Positions 10,501 through 22,500 of a stretch of 23,986 nucleotides of DNA are shown piece after piece. The first letter of the stretch is position 1; every line of letters begins with the position of its first letter. This DNA comes from Coptodactyla brooksi (lineage: Eukaryota; Arthropoda; Insecta; Coleoptera; Scarabaeidae), in the NCBI GenBank assembly GCA_033557675.1, contig JAWQRM010000335.1, positions 1 to 23,986 on the forward strand, given 5' to 3'. A program made the translations under genes and the position numbers. Below the pieces are notes generated by a model. That model made no database searches. It worked only from the letters and a program-made list of their open reading frames with translations, and had not been told where the DNA came from.

Positions 10501-13500
10501 TTCTTCGTCTTCTTTCGGTTTCGGTTTGCCTTTTTGAAGTTGTATTTGTTCTGTTTCGGGTGTGGCTTTGGGTCTCTTACCTTTTTTAGGCTTCTCATCT
10601 TTTTGCTCTGGAATTTCTTTTTCTGGTTTTTCGAATTCCGGTTTTTCGAACTCTTCTCTTTCCGGGGATTCCCTTTCGATGTCGTACGGTTTGAAAGGTT
10701 TCAATTCCGGTTGTTCTACTTCTTCTATTTCTTTTGGTTTCTTCTTTTCCGCCTTTGGTTTCTTTGGTTTCTCTTCAACCTCTTCCGGTTTTTCACCGGG
10801 TTTCGTTGGAATTTTCTTTAATTTTACTTCTTCGGGATGTTCTTCCTCCTTGGGCACCTTACCTTTACCTAATTTTAACGGCTGCACCTCTTCAACCTTC
10901 TCCTCCTTGGGTTTCTTTGGTTTTCTTTCGTACTTAAAAGCTTCGTCAACTTTTTCAAGTTCCGGTTTTTTAGGTTCCTCGGAGTCCAAGTCCAATTTTT
11001 CCAATTCTTGCAGTTCTCTTTCGATATCTTTTCGTTTCTTGCGTTTCTTTTTCAATACCTCTTCAGCTTCTCTAACATTCCTCGATAATTCACCGTGATC
11101 CTTCAGGTCTGGCTTCCTCACGGTAACGATTGGTTTTTGTTCAAGTTCGTTTAGAGGCGGGAACGGGATGTGATTAATTCTGCTTTTGAGCAGGAACTTG
11201 GGCATTTTAGCACCTTTCGGTGCCTTCTTGTCCGGAATTTTAGGTTTGCGTAATTTTATCTCTGCAAAGTTAACGGGGGCATCCTTCGGAGCAGTGATCA
11301 GCAGTTTTTGCGGTTTCACCTCCTTACGCTCGATCGTCATTGGCTGAATTAGCTCCCTGCCAATTTTCACGGGTTTCTTTTTCTTCTCCTTCACTTCTGG
11401 TACTTGTTCTTCCGGTTTTTCTTCTTCTGGCTTTTCTTCTTTCGTCTTCTTCTTCCTAACTATCTTTTTGCGCCGTTTGACTTCTTCATCTTCGACAACT
11501 TCTTCGGGTACTTCTGGTTTTTCCTCTTCTGGTACGGGCACTTCTTCTTTCTCCTCTGGGATCTCTTCAACTGGTTTTGGTTTTCTGGTTTTCTTTGGTT
11601 TCTCAGGAATTTCCTCCGGTGCTTTCTCTTCTTCTGGCTTTTCTTCTATTTCCTCTTCGGGCTTTTCTTCCTCGGGAACTTCTGGCTTTTCCGGTTTCTT
11701 TACTTTCTTCTTCTTCAATTTTGGCGGGGCTAGTTGATCGCCTTCTCCCGTTGGAATTGTTTTGGGCGCTCCCACATCCAAACCCTTTTCTTCCTCGGTA
11801 TCATCCGGTTGTGGCTTAGTGAACGGTTTCAGTTTAATTTCTTCGGGAACTTCTTCCGGTTTCGGACCCTGTTTGTACTTTAACTTGATGTCCGGTTGTT
11901 CTTCCTCTTCTTTTGGTTTGGGCACACCCTTTATTATCTGCACTTCTTCTGTTTCTGGTGCTGGTTTCGCCTTTCGCGGCTTTTTCGGTTTCGGTTTTTC
12001 CTTTTCTTCAGGGACCTCCTCCGGTTTCTCTCTCTCTGGTAATTCTAATTCTTCTCTTTCCGGTTCTTCCCTTTCTATATCGTACGGCTTGAACGGTTCG
12101 AGTTCGGGTTGTTCCTCCTCGGGCTTTTCCTTTGGCTTCGCCTTTTCTTTTTCTTCTTTCTTAGGTTTTTTCTTTTCCTCCACGAGTGTTTCTTTCGGTT
12201 TCTCCGGGACTTTCTTCAGTTTGACTTCTTCCGGTTGTTCTTGTTCCTTCGGCACCTTTCCTTTGCCGAGGGGAATCTTCTTTTCTTCCGGCGCTTCTTC
12301 CTTAGGCTTTTTGGGTTGCCTTTGATATTTGTAAGCATCGTCTACTTTTTCCAGTTCCGGCTTTTCCGGTTCGCCCAAGTCCAAATCGAGTTTTTCCAAG
12401 TCAGTTTCTTCTTTGCCCTTGTCTTTTAGCTTCCTTCGTTTGGTTTTCAGCACTTTTTCCGCGTCTTGTACGTTGCGGCTTAGAATACCATTGTCTTTTC
12501 GATCGGGCGTTCTTTGGGTTACTATCGGCGTCTGTTCCTGTTGACCTTTGGGCGGAAATTCGACCGGAGTTATTCTGCTTTTGAGTAAGAACTTGGGTAG
12601 CTTCGCTTTCGCCTCTTTTCGCTGCGGAATTTTCGGTTTGCGAAGTTTAATTTCGGCAAAGTTGATCGGAGCGTCCTTCGGAGCCGTAATGACTAATTTC
12701 GTGGGTTTCACTTCGGACCTTTCAATCGTCATGGGCTGTATTAGTTGCTTCCCAAGTTTGACCGGTTTTGGCTTCTTCTCCTTCGGTTTAATTTCTTCTG
12801 GTTTTTGTTCTTCTGGTTTTTCCTCTTTCTCTTTTGGCAATTTCTTCTTTTTGATTTTCTTCTCGGGAGTTACTTCTTCGATTGGTGTAATTTCTTCCGT
12901 GACTTCTTCCTCTAGGACAAGTTCCCCGGTGGGAGTTTCTTTGGGACGTATAATCTTCTTCGTTTTCTTCTTTACCAATTTAACCTCTTTAACTTCCGGC
13001 TGTTCCTCGTCTTTTACTTCTTCAATTATTTCCTCTTCGAGAACGATTTCAGGTTGTTCCACTTTCGGTTTGACCAGTTTCTTTTGGGTGATCTTTTCTT
13101 CCGCGGTTTCTTGCTTTGGCAGGTCATCAATGGGCGTTACGTCTTCTGTAATTTCTTCTTCGATGACCAGTTGTCCCGTTTCGGTCTTCTTGGGTTTGAG
13201 AATTTTCTTTTTCTTCTTGACAACGGTCGTTTCGGTTATTTCTTCTGCGCCCGGAACATGTTCTGGCTTGACTTCTTCAACGGTGACTTCTTCTAGGACA
13301 ATTTCCTTTTCAACTTTTTTGGGTTTCTTAATTCTCTTCGTGACGGTGGTTTCTTCTACGATTTCTGGTTTGAACTCTTTGATCTCCGGCTGCTCTAGCG
13401 TCTCTTCAACTTCTTTGGCCTTCTCTTTTTTGATTGGTTTCTTCTTGACGTCAACGTTGTCCTTTTGACTGTCGACAACTTCTACCATCAGCGGTTCCGT

Positions 13501-16500
13501 GGCTTCGATCACCGGCTTAACCTTTTCTTCTGGAAGCTTAAATTCGCCTGTAACACGTTAATAAAGTTTTAATTTTCATTCGCACTCAAAACTCGCGGGT
13601 GTACGTATATCCAGTGTTCTATGTTTTAGTTTCAATGTTTGAGTATGTACGGAAGTATAGACAGATAGAGCACGAGATATATCGCCTTCAGAAAACGTAA
13701 GCTTACCTAGGTTAGCATCGCCTGTAGTGTCATAAGTGTGTGTTTCGGTGATTAGTTTTGTTTCCGTTGTGGTTGGTGTCACTTTGGCTCGAATCTTTTT
13801 CGGTATGTGTGTGTCGAGTGGGTGTGCAATATCATCAGTGAGTTCGGTTTCTTTCGATGTTGTTACAGTTACCGTTACTTCCGGCTTCTTGTCTTCTTCT
13901 TCCACCGTCACGATTACCGTTGTTTCGATTTCGTCGCCTTTCGGCTTTTTAATAACCCGTTTCTTAATCTTCTTCTTGTCCACGATTTGCACCAGTTCGC
14001 TAACCTCTTCTACCGGCACCGAAACTTCATCTTCTTTAATGTCTGCTTCGTCCGGAGTGATGTCTTCCACCGTAACAGCTGGGGGTTTACCTTCTTCTTC
14101 GGTTGTCGTTATTTTGGTGACTGTATCTTTATCCCCTAGCTTCTTCTTGATCCTCCTCTCTTTGATTACTTTTCTTTCAACTATTCCCGTTGGGAGTGTC
14201 GTGGTATGAACGTGCATTTGTTCTGGGTATTCTTCACACGTAGCATACTGAGGTGTTACTGGCGTTGTCGGCTTCAGTTCATCTACATCTTCCTGTTCCA
14301 CCAATGTGTATTTGGGGAGGGACACAGCTTTCTGAATCATTTCTATTCTCACCTTGGTGATCACTTCTTCCTCAGAGTCTTCAGAATCCCTCTGAGCAAG
14401 CAGCGGTACGAAAAGGTACTGTTCCTTCTTCCTCTTCTTCTTCTTATGCCGTTTGACTGTCATCGTCGTTTCGGGTTCCTTGCCTTCTTCTTCAACCGTC
14501 ACAATCTCTGTCGTCTCAACGATATCGCCTTTCGGCTTCTTGAATACCTTCTTCCTTAGAACCTTCTTCTTTGGCCCTTCTTCCGTGGGTATTTCACTCA
14601 CAACTACTTCTTCTGGCAGTTCTTCGATCACCTCCGCTTCGACCGGCAGGTCAGCTGGCAATTCGTCAATTTTTTCTTCTGGAATCTCTTCTTCCAGAAC
14701 AGTGACTTTAGTGACTGGAGGTTTATCGCCTTCTTGCACCGTTTCGATCTCAGTTATCTCCTTTTTAGGACCTTCTCGTTTGTGAATGAAACGTTTCTTC
14801 GAAATCTTCTTTACAGGTTTACCTTCTACCACTACCTGAGTGACCGTTACCTCTTCGGGTAGTTCGTGCACAATCGGTTTTGCTTTCTTCGGCTTTTTGG
14901 CCTCACCTGGCAAACGCTCAACCTCTTCTTCTTTAGGTTTTATTTCTTTGACTTTAGCTCTCTTTACCGTGACTGTTGTTTCTGGCTTTTTACCTTCTTC
15001 TTCGACCGTTACGATTTCAGTTGTTTCGACTTCTTCACCCTCTTTCGGTTTCTTGAACACCTTCTTCTTGAACGTCTTTTTAACTTTCTTACCTGTGTCC
15101 GTGACTACTTCTGTGACTTTTATTTCTTCGGGAAGTTCCTCAATAGTTTCTGCTTTTTCTGGTTCTTCATACGGCAGTTCTCGTATTTCATCTTCTGGTA
15201 TTGTTTCCTCTCTGACTGTAACTGTAGTAATGGGTGCTTTATCATCTTCTTCTATTGTTTCAATTTCAGTTATTTCCTCTTTAGGACCTTCTCGTTTCTT
15301 GATAACACGTTTCTTTACGGTTTTCGTTGCTGTCTTACCTTCGGTGACTACTTCAGTAACCTTAACTTCTTCTGGTAATTCTTGAACGATCGGTTTTGCT
15401 TTCTTTGGTTTCTTCGTGTCAGCTGGCAAAGGTTTGGTTTTTTCTTCTTTTGGTTTTATTTCTTTGACTTTAGCTTTCTTGACTGTGACTGTTGTTTCCG
15501 GCTTCTTACCTTCTTCTTCGATAGTTATAATTTCAGTTGTTTCGACTTCTTCGTCTTCTTTCGGTTTCTTGAATACCTTCTTCTTGAAGGTCTTTTTTAC
15601 TTTCTTGCCTGTATCGGTAATTACTTCTGTGACTTTTATTTCTTCAGGAAGTTCTTCAATGATATCTGCTTTTTCTGGTTCTTCGTATGGAAATTCTTGT
15701 ATTTCATCTTCTGGTATTGATTCCTCTCTAACTGTGACTGTAGTGATGGGTGCTTTATCGTCTTCTTCTATTGTTTCGATTTCGGTTATTTCCTCTTTAG
15801 GGCCTTCTCGTTTCTTAATTACACGTTTCTTTACGGTTTTCGTTGCTGTCTTACCTTCGGTGACTACTTCGGTAACCTTAACTTCTTCTGGTAATTCTTG
15901 AATGATCGGTTTTGCTTTCTTTGGTTTCTTCGTGTCATCTGGCAAAGGTTTGGTTTTTTCTTCTTTTGGTTTTATTTCTTTGACTTTAGCTTTCTTGACT
16001 GTGACTGTTGTTTCCGGCTTTTTACCTTCTTCTTCGATAGTTATAATTTCAGTTGTTTCGACTTCTTCGTCTTCTTTCGGTTTCTTGAATACCTTCTTCT
16101 TGAAGGTCTTTTTAACTTTTTTACCTGTATCGGTGATTACTTCTGTGACTTTTACTTCTTCAGGAAGTTCTTCAATGATATCTGCTTTTTCTGGTTCTTC
16201 GTATGGAAATTCTTGTATTTCATCTTCTGGTATTGTTTCCTCTCTAACTGTGACTGTAGTGACGGGTGCTTTGTCGTCTTCTTCTATTGTTTCGATTTCA
16301 GTTATTTCCTCTTTAGGACCCTCTCGTTTCTTGATTACGCGTTTCTTTACGGTTTTCGTTGCTGTCTTACCTTCGGTGACTACTTCGGTTACTTTAACTT
16401 CTTCTGGTAATTCTTGAATGATCGGTTTGGCTTTCTTTGGTTTCTTCGTGTCATCTGGCAAAGGTTTGGTTTTTTCTTCTTTTGGTTTTATTTCTGTGAC

Positions 16501-19500
16501 TTTAACTTTCTTCACTGTGACTGTCGTTTCCGGCTTCTTACCTTCTTCGTCTACAGTTATAATTTCAGTCGTTTCGATTTCTTCATCTTCTTTCGGTTTC
16601 TTGAATACCTTCTTCTTGAAGGTCTTTTTGACTTTCTTGCCTGTATCGGTAATTACTTCTGTGACTTTTACTTCTTCAGGAAGTTCTTCAATGATATCTG
16701 CTTTTTCTGGTTCTTCGTATGGAAATTCTTGAATTTTTTCTTCTGGTATTGTTTCTTCTCTAACTGTGACTGTAGTGATGGGTGCTTTATCGTCTTCTTC
16801 TATTGTTTCAATTTCAGTTATTTCTTCTTTAGGACCTTCTCTTTTCTTGATTACACGTTTCCTTACGGTTTTCTTTGCTGTCTTACCTTCGGTGACAACT
16901 TCGGTAATCTTTACTTCTTCTGGTAATTCCTGAATAACCGGCTTTGCTTTCTTTGGTTTCTTTGTGTCATCTGGCAAAGGTTTGGTTTTTTCTTCCTTTG
17001 GTTTTATTTCTTTGACTTTAGCTTTCTTGACTGTGACTATTGTTTCCGGCTTCTTACCTTCTTCTTCGACAGTTATAATTTCAGTCGTTTCGACTTCTTC
17101 ATCTTCTTTCGGTTTCTTGAATACCTTCTTTTTGAAGGTCTTTTTGACTTTCTTGCCTGTATCGGTGATTACTTCTGTGACTTTTACTTCTTCAGGTAGT
17201 TCTTCAACGATTTCTGCTTGTTCTGGTTCTTCGTATGGAAATTCTTGTATTTGTTCTTCTGGTATTGTTTCCTCTTTAACGGTGACTGTGGTGATGGGTG
17301 CCTTATCTTCTTCTTCTACTATTAGGATTTCGGTAATTTCTTCTTTTGGTTTGTGGCGTTTCTTTATCACTCGTTTTGTAATGGTTTGCTTTGCAGGTTT
17401 TCCTTCCTCTGTTATTATTTCTGTAACCTTAACTTCTTCCGGTAGTTCGTGAACAATTGGTGTTGCTCTTTTGGGCTTCGTTTCGTCGGGTTTCAACTGA
17501 GTACTTTCTTCTTCCGGTTTCGTTTTCTTAATCTTTGCTGTCTTTATTGTGACTGTTGTTTCAGGTTTCTTACCTTCTACCTCTACCGTTACTATTTCTG
17601 TTGTTTCTTCTTGGTTGATACCTTTGGGCTTTTTGAGAGTGCGTTTTCGGGTGGTTTTCTTGATTATTTTGCCGATTTTGGTTACTTCTTCGGTAACTTT
17701 AACCTCTTCCGGTGCTTCCTCTATTATTTGAGTTTCTTCTGGCATCTGCTCATCGGCAGATTCTTCGTGTACTGTGACTGTTATAATAGGCGCTTTGTTG
17801 TCTTCTTCAATAGTTTCTATTTCAGTTACCTCTTCTTTTGGTTCTTCCCGTTTTTTAATAATGCGTCTTCGTGTGGTTTTCTTTTTGACGCCTTCGGGAG
17901 TTTCTTCTTCAACCACCGTTACTTCTTCTGGAACTTCGAACACAACAGGAGCTTTCGGCTTCCTTTTCTTTTTCTTTTTCGGTTCGTCCGTGTCCTCAAA
18001 TTCTTTGGGCTTCAGTTCAAATGGTTCTTCTGTTCTGGAAATCGGCTTCGGTTTTCCAATAGTGTCTGGGGTGTCCTCAGCATCCGGTTCTGGTTTAGGT
18101 TTCTTGAACGGCTTCAGTTTAATTTCTTCTGGTTGTTCTTCTGGTTTAGGTCCTTGTTTATATTTTAATTTAATGTCTGGCTGTTCTTCTTCAGGTTTTG
18201 GTTTCGGTTTACCTTTTTCCAGTATAATTTGCTCCGTTTCCTGAGGGGGTTTCTTATCCTTCTTTTTCGGTTTACGTGGTTTTTCCTCCTGTGGCTTTTC
18301 TTTATCTTCTTTATCAAATTCCGGCTTCTCAAATTCTTCGAGATCCCGATCTACGTCATCAATGTCGTAAGGTTTAAACGGTTCCAGTTCGGGTTCCTTA
18401 CGTTTCTTCTTAGGCTTTTCTTTCTTTTCGACTTCTTCGTCTTTCGGGACCTTTTCCGGTTGTTCTGGAGCCGGTTTTTCTGGTTTCTCAGGTATTTTCT
18501 TCAGCGTTACCTTTTCAGGTTCTTCCTTGTCGTCGGGCACTTTACCCTTCCCGATCTTAAGCGGTTTCGGCTCTTCTTTCTCTTCGTCGGGTTTCTTAGG
18601 TTTCCGTTGGTACTTGAACGCGTCGTCCACTTCTTCAGGTTTCTTCTTTTTCAGTTCTTCGAATTCGAGGTCCAATTTTTCCAAATCCGGGACTTCTTTT
18701 CCCGTATCTTTCAGCTTGCGCCGCTTAATTTTTATTACTTTCTCCGCTTCGCGCATATTTCGCGATAATATCCCGTTGTCTCTGTATACCGGCTCCAGTT
18801 GACTGATTATTGGTGTTTGCATTTCTTCTCCTTTCGCTGGGAACGCGACGGGAGTGATTCGACTCTTCAATCTGATTTTGGGTATCTTCATTTTCTTGAT
18901 CTTCTTCGGAGCGACTTGCTTTTTCTTCAGGAGTAGGGGTAAATCTTCGATTTTAACAACCTCCATTTTCTGTGGTTTCATTTCTATCTTTTCCAGTTTC
19001 ATGGGTTTCAAAGGTATTTGTTCTTGCTTCGAAGGTGTTTTCTTTTTCGGTTTCGTTGGTTTCTCTTGCGATACCGTGACTGTAACTTCGGGTTTTTTAT
19101 CGTCTTCCAAAACAGTAACAATATCGGTGATTTCGTCTTTATCCCCAACTTTCTTCTTCAATTTCGTTTTCTTTATGGTCTTCTTTTTCAGTTTCCCTTT
19201 ACCGTCTATCGTTTCGATGGTTTGTACTTCTTCTGGAAACTCTTCGACCGGTACCGAAACGTCATTCTCTCTGATACCAGCTTCCTCTGGTGTGGTTTCG
19301 AAAATTTCGGTTACCTCCGGTTGACCCTCTTCTTCAGTGGTTACTATGTTTAGTATCCTATCGTTGTCTTTGGTCTTTAGCTTGCGTCGTTTGGTTATTT
19401 TCTTCTTTGGACCTTCCGGAGTTAAAGTTTCCGTTACCTGAACTTCTTCTGGGTATTCCTCCAAACTTGCGAACTCGGGAATTTCCTCTTGCGTAACAGG

Positions 19501-22500
19501 TTCTTCTTTAGCTGGTGCTTTGTCTTCCGGTTTTAGCGGTTTCCTGCGTTTTGGTTTCTTTGTTTCGGTAATCGTTTCGGTTAGGGTTACCTCTGGTTTC
19601 TTGTCGTCTTCTTCGATGGTTACGACATCCGTAATCTCTTCTTTATCGCCATCTTTCTTCTTAATTTTAGTTTTCTTTATTGTCCTTTTCTTTGGTTTAC
19701 CCTTATCATCCATAACTTCAATTACCTGTATTTCTTCTGGTAATTTTTCAACTAAAGTGGGGGTGACCTCTTCGGTAATTCCAGCTTCTTCCGTGGTGGT
19801 CTCAAAGATTTCAACCGTTTTCGGTTTATCCTCTTCTTCGACGGTGACAATGTTTATGACTTTATCGTCATCTTTCTTTATTTTCCTACGTTTGGTCACT
19901 CTCTTTTTGGCTCCTTTCGGAGTTTCCACGGTTTCCTCCTTAATTTCTTCCGGATATTCTTCGCATACTATTAGAATAACCTCCTCCTCTTCCAGTTTAA
20001 CAGTCTTCGGACGTTTCGGCTTCTTAGCCTTTGTTTCCGTGACGGTGACGATAGTTTCCGGTTTCTTATTATCCTCTTCAATTGTTACTATGTCTGTCAC
20101 TTGTTCTTTGTCGCCGACTATCTTAGTGAGTTTGGCTTTCTTTACAGTTTTCTTCTTACGCTTTCCTTTCTCATCCACGTGAATCACCGTTTGCGTTTCT
20201 TCTGGGATTTCTGCGATTGTGCTAGGTACATCTTCAGGTTTTATTCCGGCTTCTTCCGGGCTAGTTTCGAATATTTCCACCGTTTCCGGCTTATTATCTT
20301 CTTCCGTCGTGACTATGTTAATAATTCTGTCCTGGTCGTCCACTTTCTTCTTGATTCTTCGTCGTCTAATGGTTTTCGTTTCCTCCACTTTAATTTCTTC
20401 TGGATATTCTTCACAAACAACAAATTCCGGAACGGTTTCATCCAAAGATGGTTGTTGATCTTCAGGAGCTCTTTCTTCTGGTTGTTCGGGTTTCTTCACT
20501 TTTCGCTTCTTCGGTTTACCTTCTGTTACAGTCACGGTTGTCTCGGGTGCTTTACCCTCTTCAATTACTGTGATGATATCGGTGGTTTCTTCTTTATCTC
20601 CCACCGTTTTGTGGAGTTTAGTCTTTTTAATGGTTTTCTTTTTAGGTTTTCCCTTTTCGTCGATAACCTGAAGTATTTGCGTTTCTTCTGGTGTTTCTTC
20701 AACTGAAATTGGCGTCTCGGAAGTGATGCCAGCTTCTTCTGGGGTCGTTTCGAAAATTTCTACAGTTTTGGGTTGATCTTCTTCTTCGATCGTCACGATA
20801 TTGATAACTTTTTCCTGGTCTCCTAACTTCTTTTTGATTCTACGTGTTTTCGTCACTTTCTTCTTGAGGAAACCGGTTGGCGTGATTATTTCTTCAACCC
20901 GCACCAATTCTGGGTATTCAACGCATACCGGTTCAACAAATTCCGGTTCAACGGTGGCAGGTTTGAATTCCTCGAGGTCTTCATCGAGAAGCGCTTTATA
21001 TTTCGGAAGCGAAAGGGCCTTTTGCATCATTTCGATTCTCGCTTTGTCGATCATTTCGTCTTCTTCGTCGGCATGTTTCGCAGCCAACGTTGGCACGAAG
21101 AGAACTTGCTCGGGTTCCTTCTTCTTTTTCTTCGGTTTCTTCGGGACTTTCTCCTTCGTCACCGAGACGGTGGTTTCCGGTTTTTTGTCATCTTCAAATA
21201 CGGTCGTCACTACTGTGGTTTCCACGGTTGGCCCTTCCTTCTTCAGGAACTTGCGCTTTTTGGTAATTTTCTTCTTTGGCGTTTTACTTTTCGTGTCGAT
21301 TTCAATTATTTGTTCTTCATCCGGAAGTTCCACCACTTCCAGCGGAACAAACGACTTTTCGCATACGTCTTCGGTCGCTGGCCCTTCTTCAACAGTCGCA
21401 AACATCTTCGGTTGTTCACCTTCTTCTTCAACGGTCTTAATTTCCGTGGTTTCTTCCTTATCGCCTTTCTTTTCTTTGATAGTTCGTTTTCTGAGGACGC
21501 GTTTCTTTACTTTGCCATCGACTATTAAGTCGGCGGTTTCCACTTCTTCCGGAATTTCTTCGTAAACCGGTTCCTCAAGCTGTTCTGTTATCGTTACTGT
21601 CGTTTCAGGTTTCTTCCCTTCTTCTTCCACAGTCACAATTTCCGTTGTTTCAATCAGACCATCCTTCTTCTTCTTTATCACCCTCTTCTTTTTCTTCACT
21701 TCCTTGGGACCTTCCCAACTCATCACTTGACATACCTCTACTTCTTCGGGAAGTTCGCGAATCAGTTTCGGTTTTTTCCGCAATTTTTCCACAGGAATCG
21801 GGGTGGTTTGTTCTTCAGGTAATTCTTCGATTGTTACTGTTACGGTCGGCTCTTTACCTTCCTCTTGAACAACGATAAGTTCGGTTACCTCAATGTTCTT
21901 TCCTTTCTTGCGCCTAATCACGCGCTTCTTCTTGGTTACTTCCTTAGGACCCTCCCGTGTTAAAACTCTTGAAACCTCCGTTTCTTCTGGAAGTTCCTCA
22001 ATTACGATTAGTTCTTCCGGCGTTTCTGTCACCCGTATTGTCACATCTGGTTTCTTACCTTCTTCTTCAACAGTCACAATTTCCGTCGTCTCAACTTTAT
22101 CACCCTTCTTCTTCTTAATTACTCGCTTCTTTTTAATGATTTCTTTCGGTCCTTGTTTAGTACTAACTTGAGTCACCTCGACTTCTTCAGTTTCTTGAAC
22201 TTCGGTTGCCTTTACAGGCACTTCTCTCGGAATTTCTTCTTCAGGCAGTTCTTTTATGGTAGTTTTAGGTTCTTTGCCCTCCTCTTCGACAGTCACAATT
22301 TCCGTTGCTTCCACTTTATCTCCTATTCTTCTGCGAATTACCCTTCTTTTCTTTATTACATCTTTCGGTTTTCCATCTTCTGCAATAATCCTTGTTATTA
22401 CAACCTTCTCTGGTAACTCTTCCGTTACAATAGGTTTCTTGGGTTTCCTGCGCTTTATTTTAGCCGCCTCGTCGGGTATTTCTTCTACTTTTATCGTTGT

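Noticed and set aside
13512..13512. Apparent start of a separate protein at the upstream end of exon B (also at 23949 and 1896)
   Set aside because: These are GTG codons inside exons entered by splicing in phase 1. The reading frame extends upstream to acceptor sites or the window edge and joins the preceding exon.
6803..18244. Many other + strand open frames of 100-442 codons across the PEVK exons
   Set aside because: Same cause as above. They repeat with the 516-bp and other periods of the minus-strand repeats and translate to low-complexity Phe/Leu or Ser/Gly strings that look like membrane proteins only by chance.
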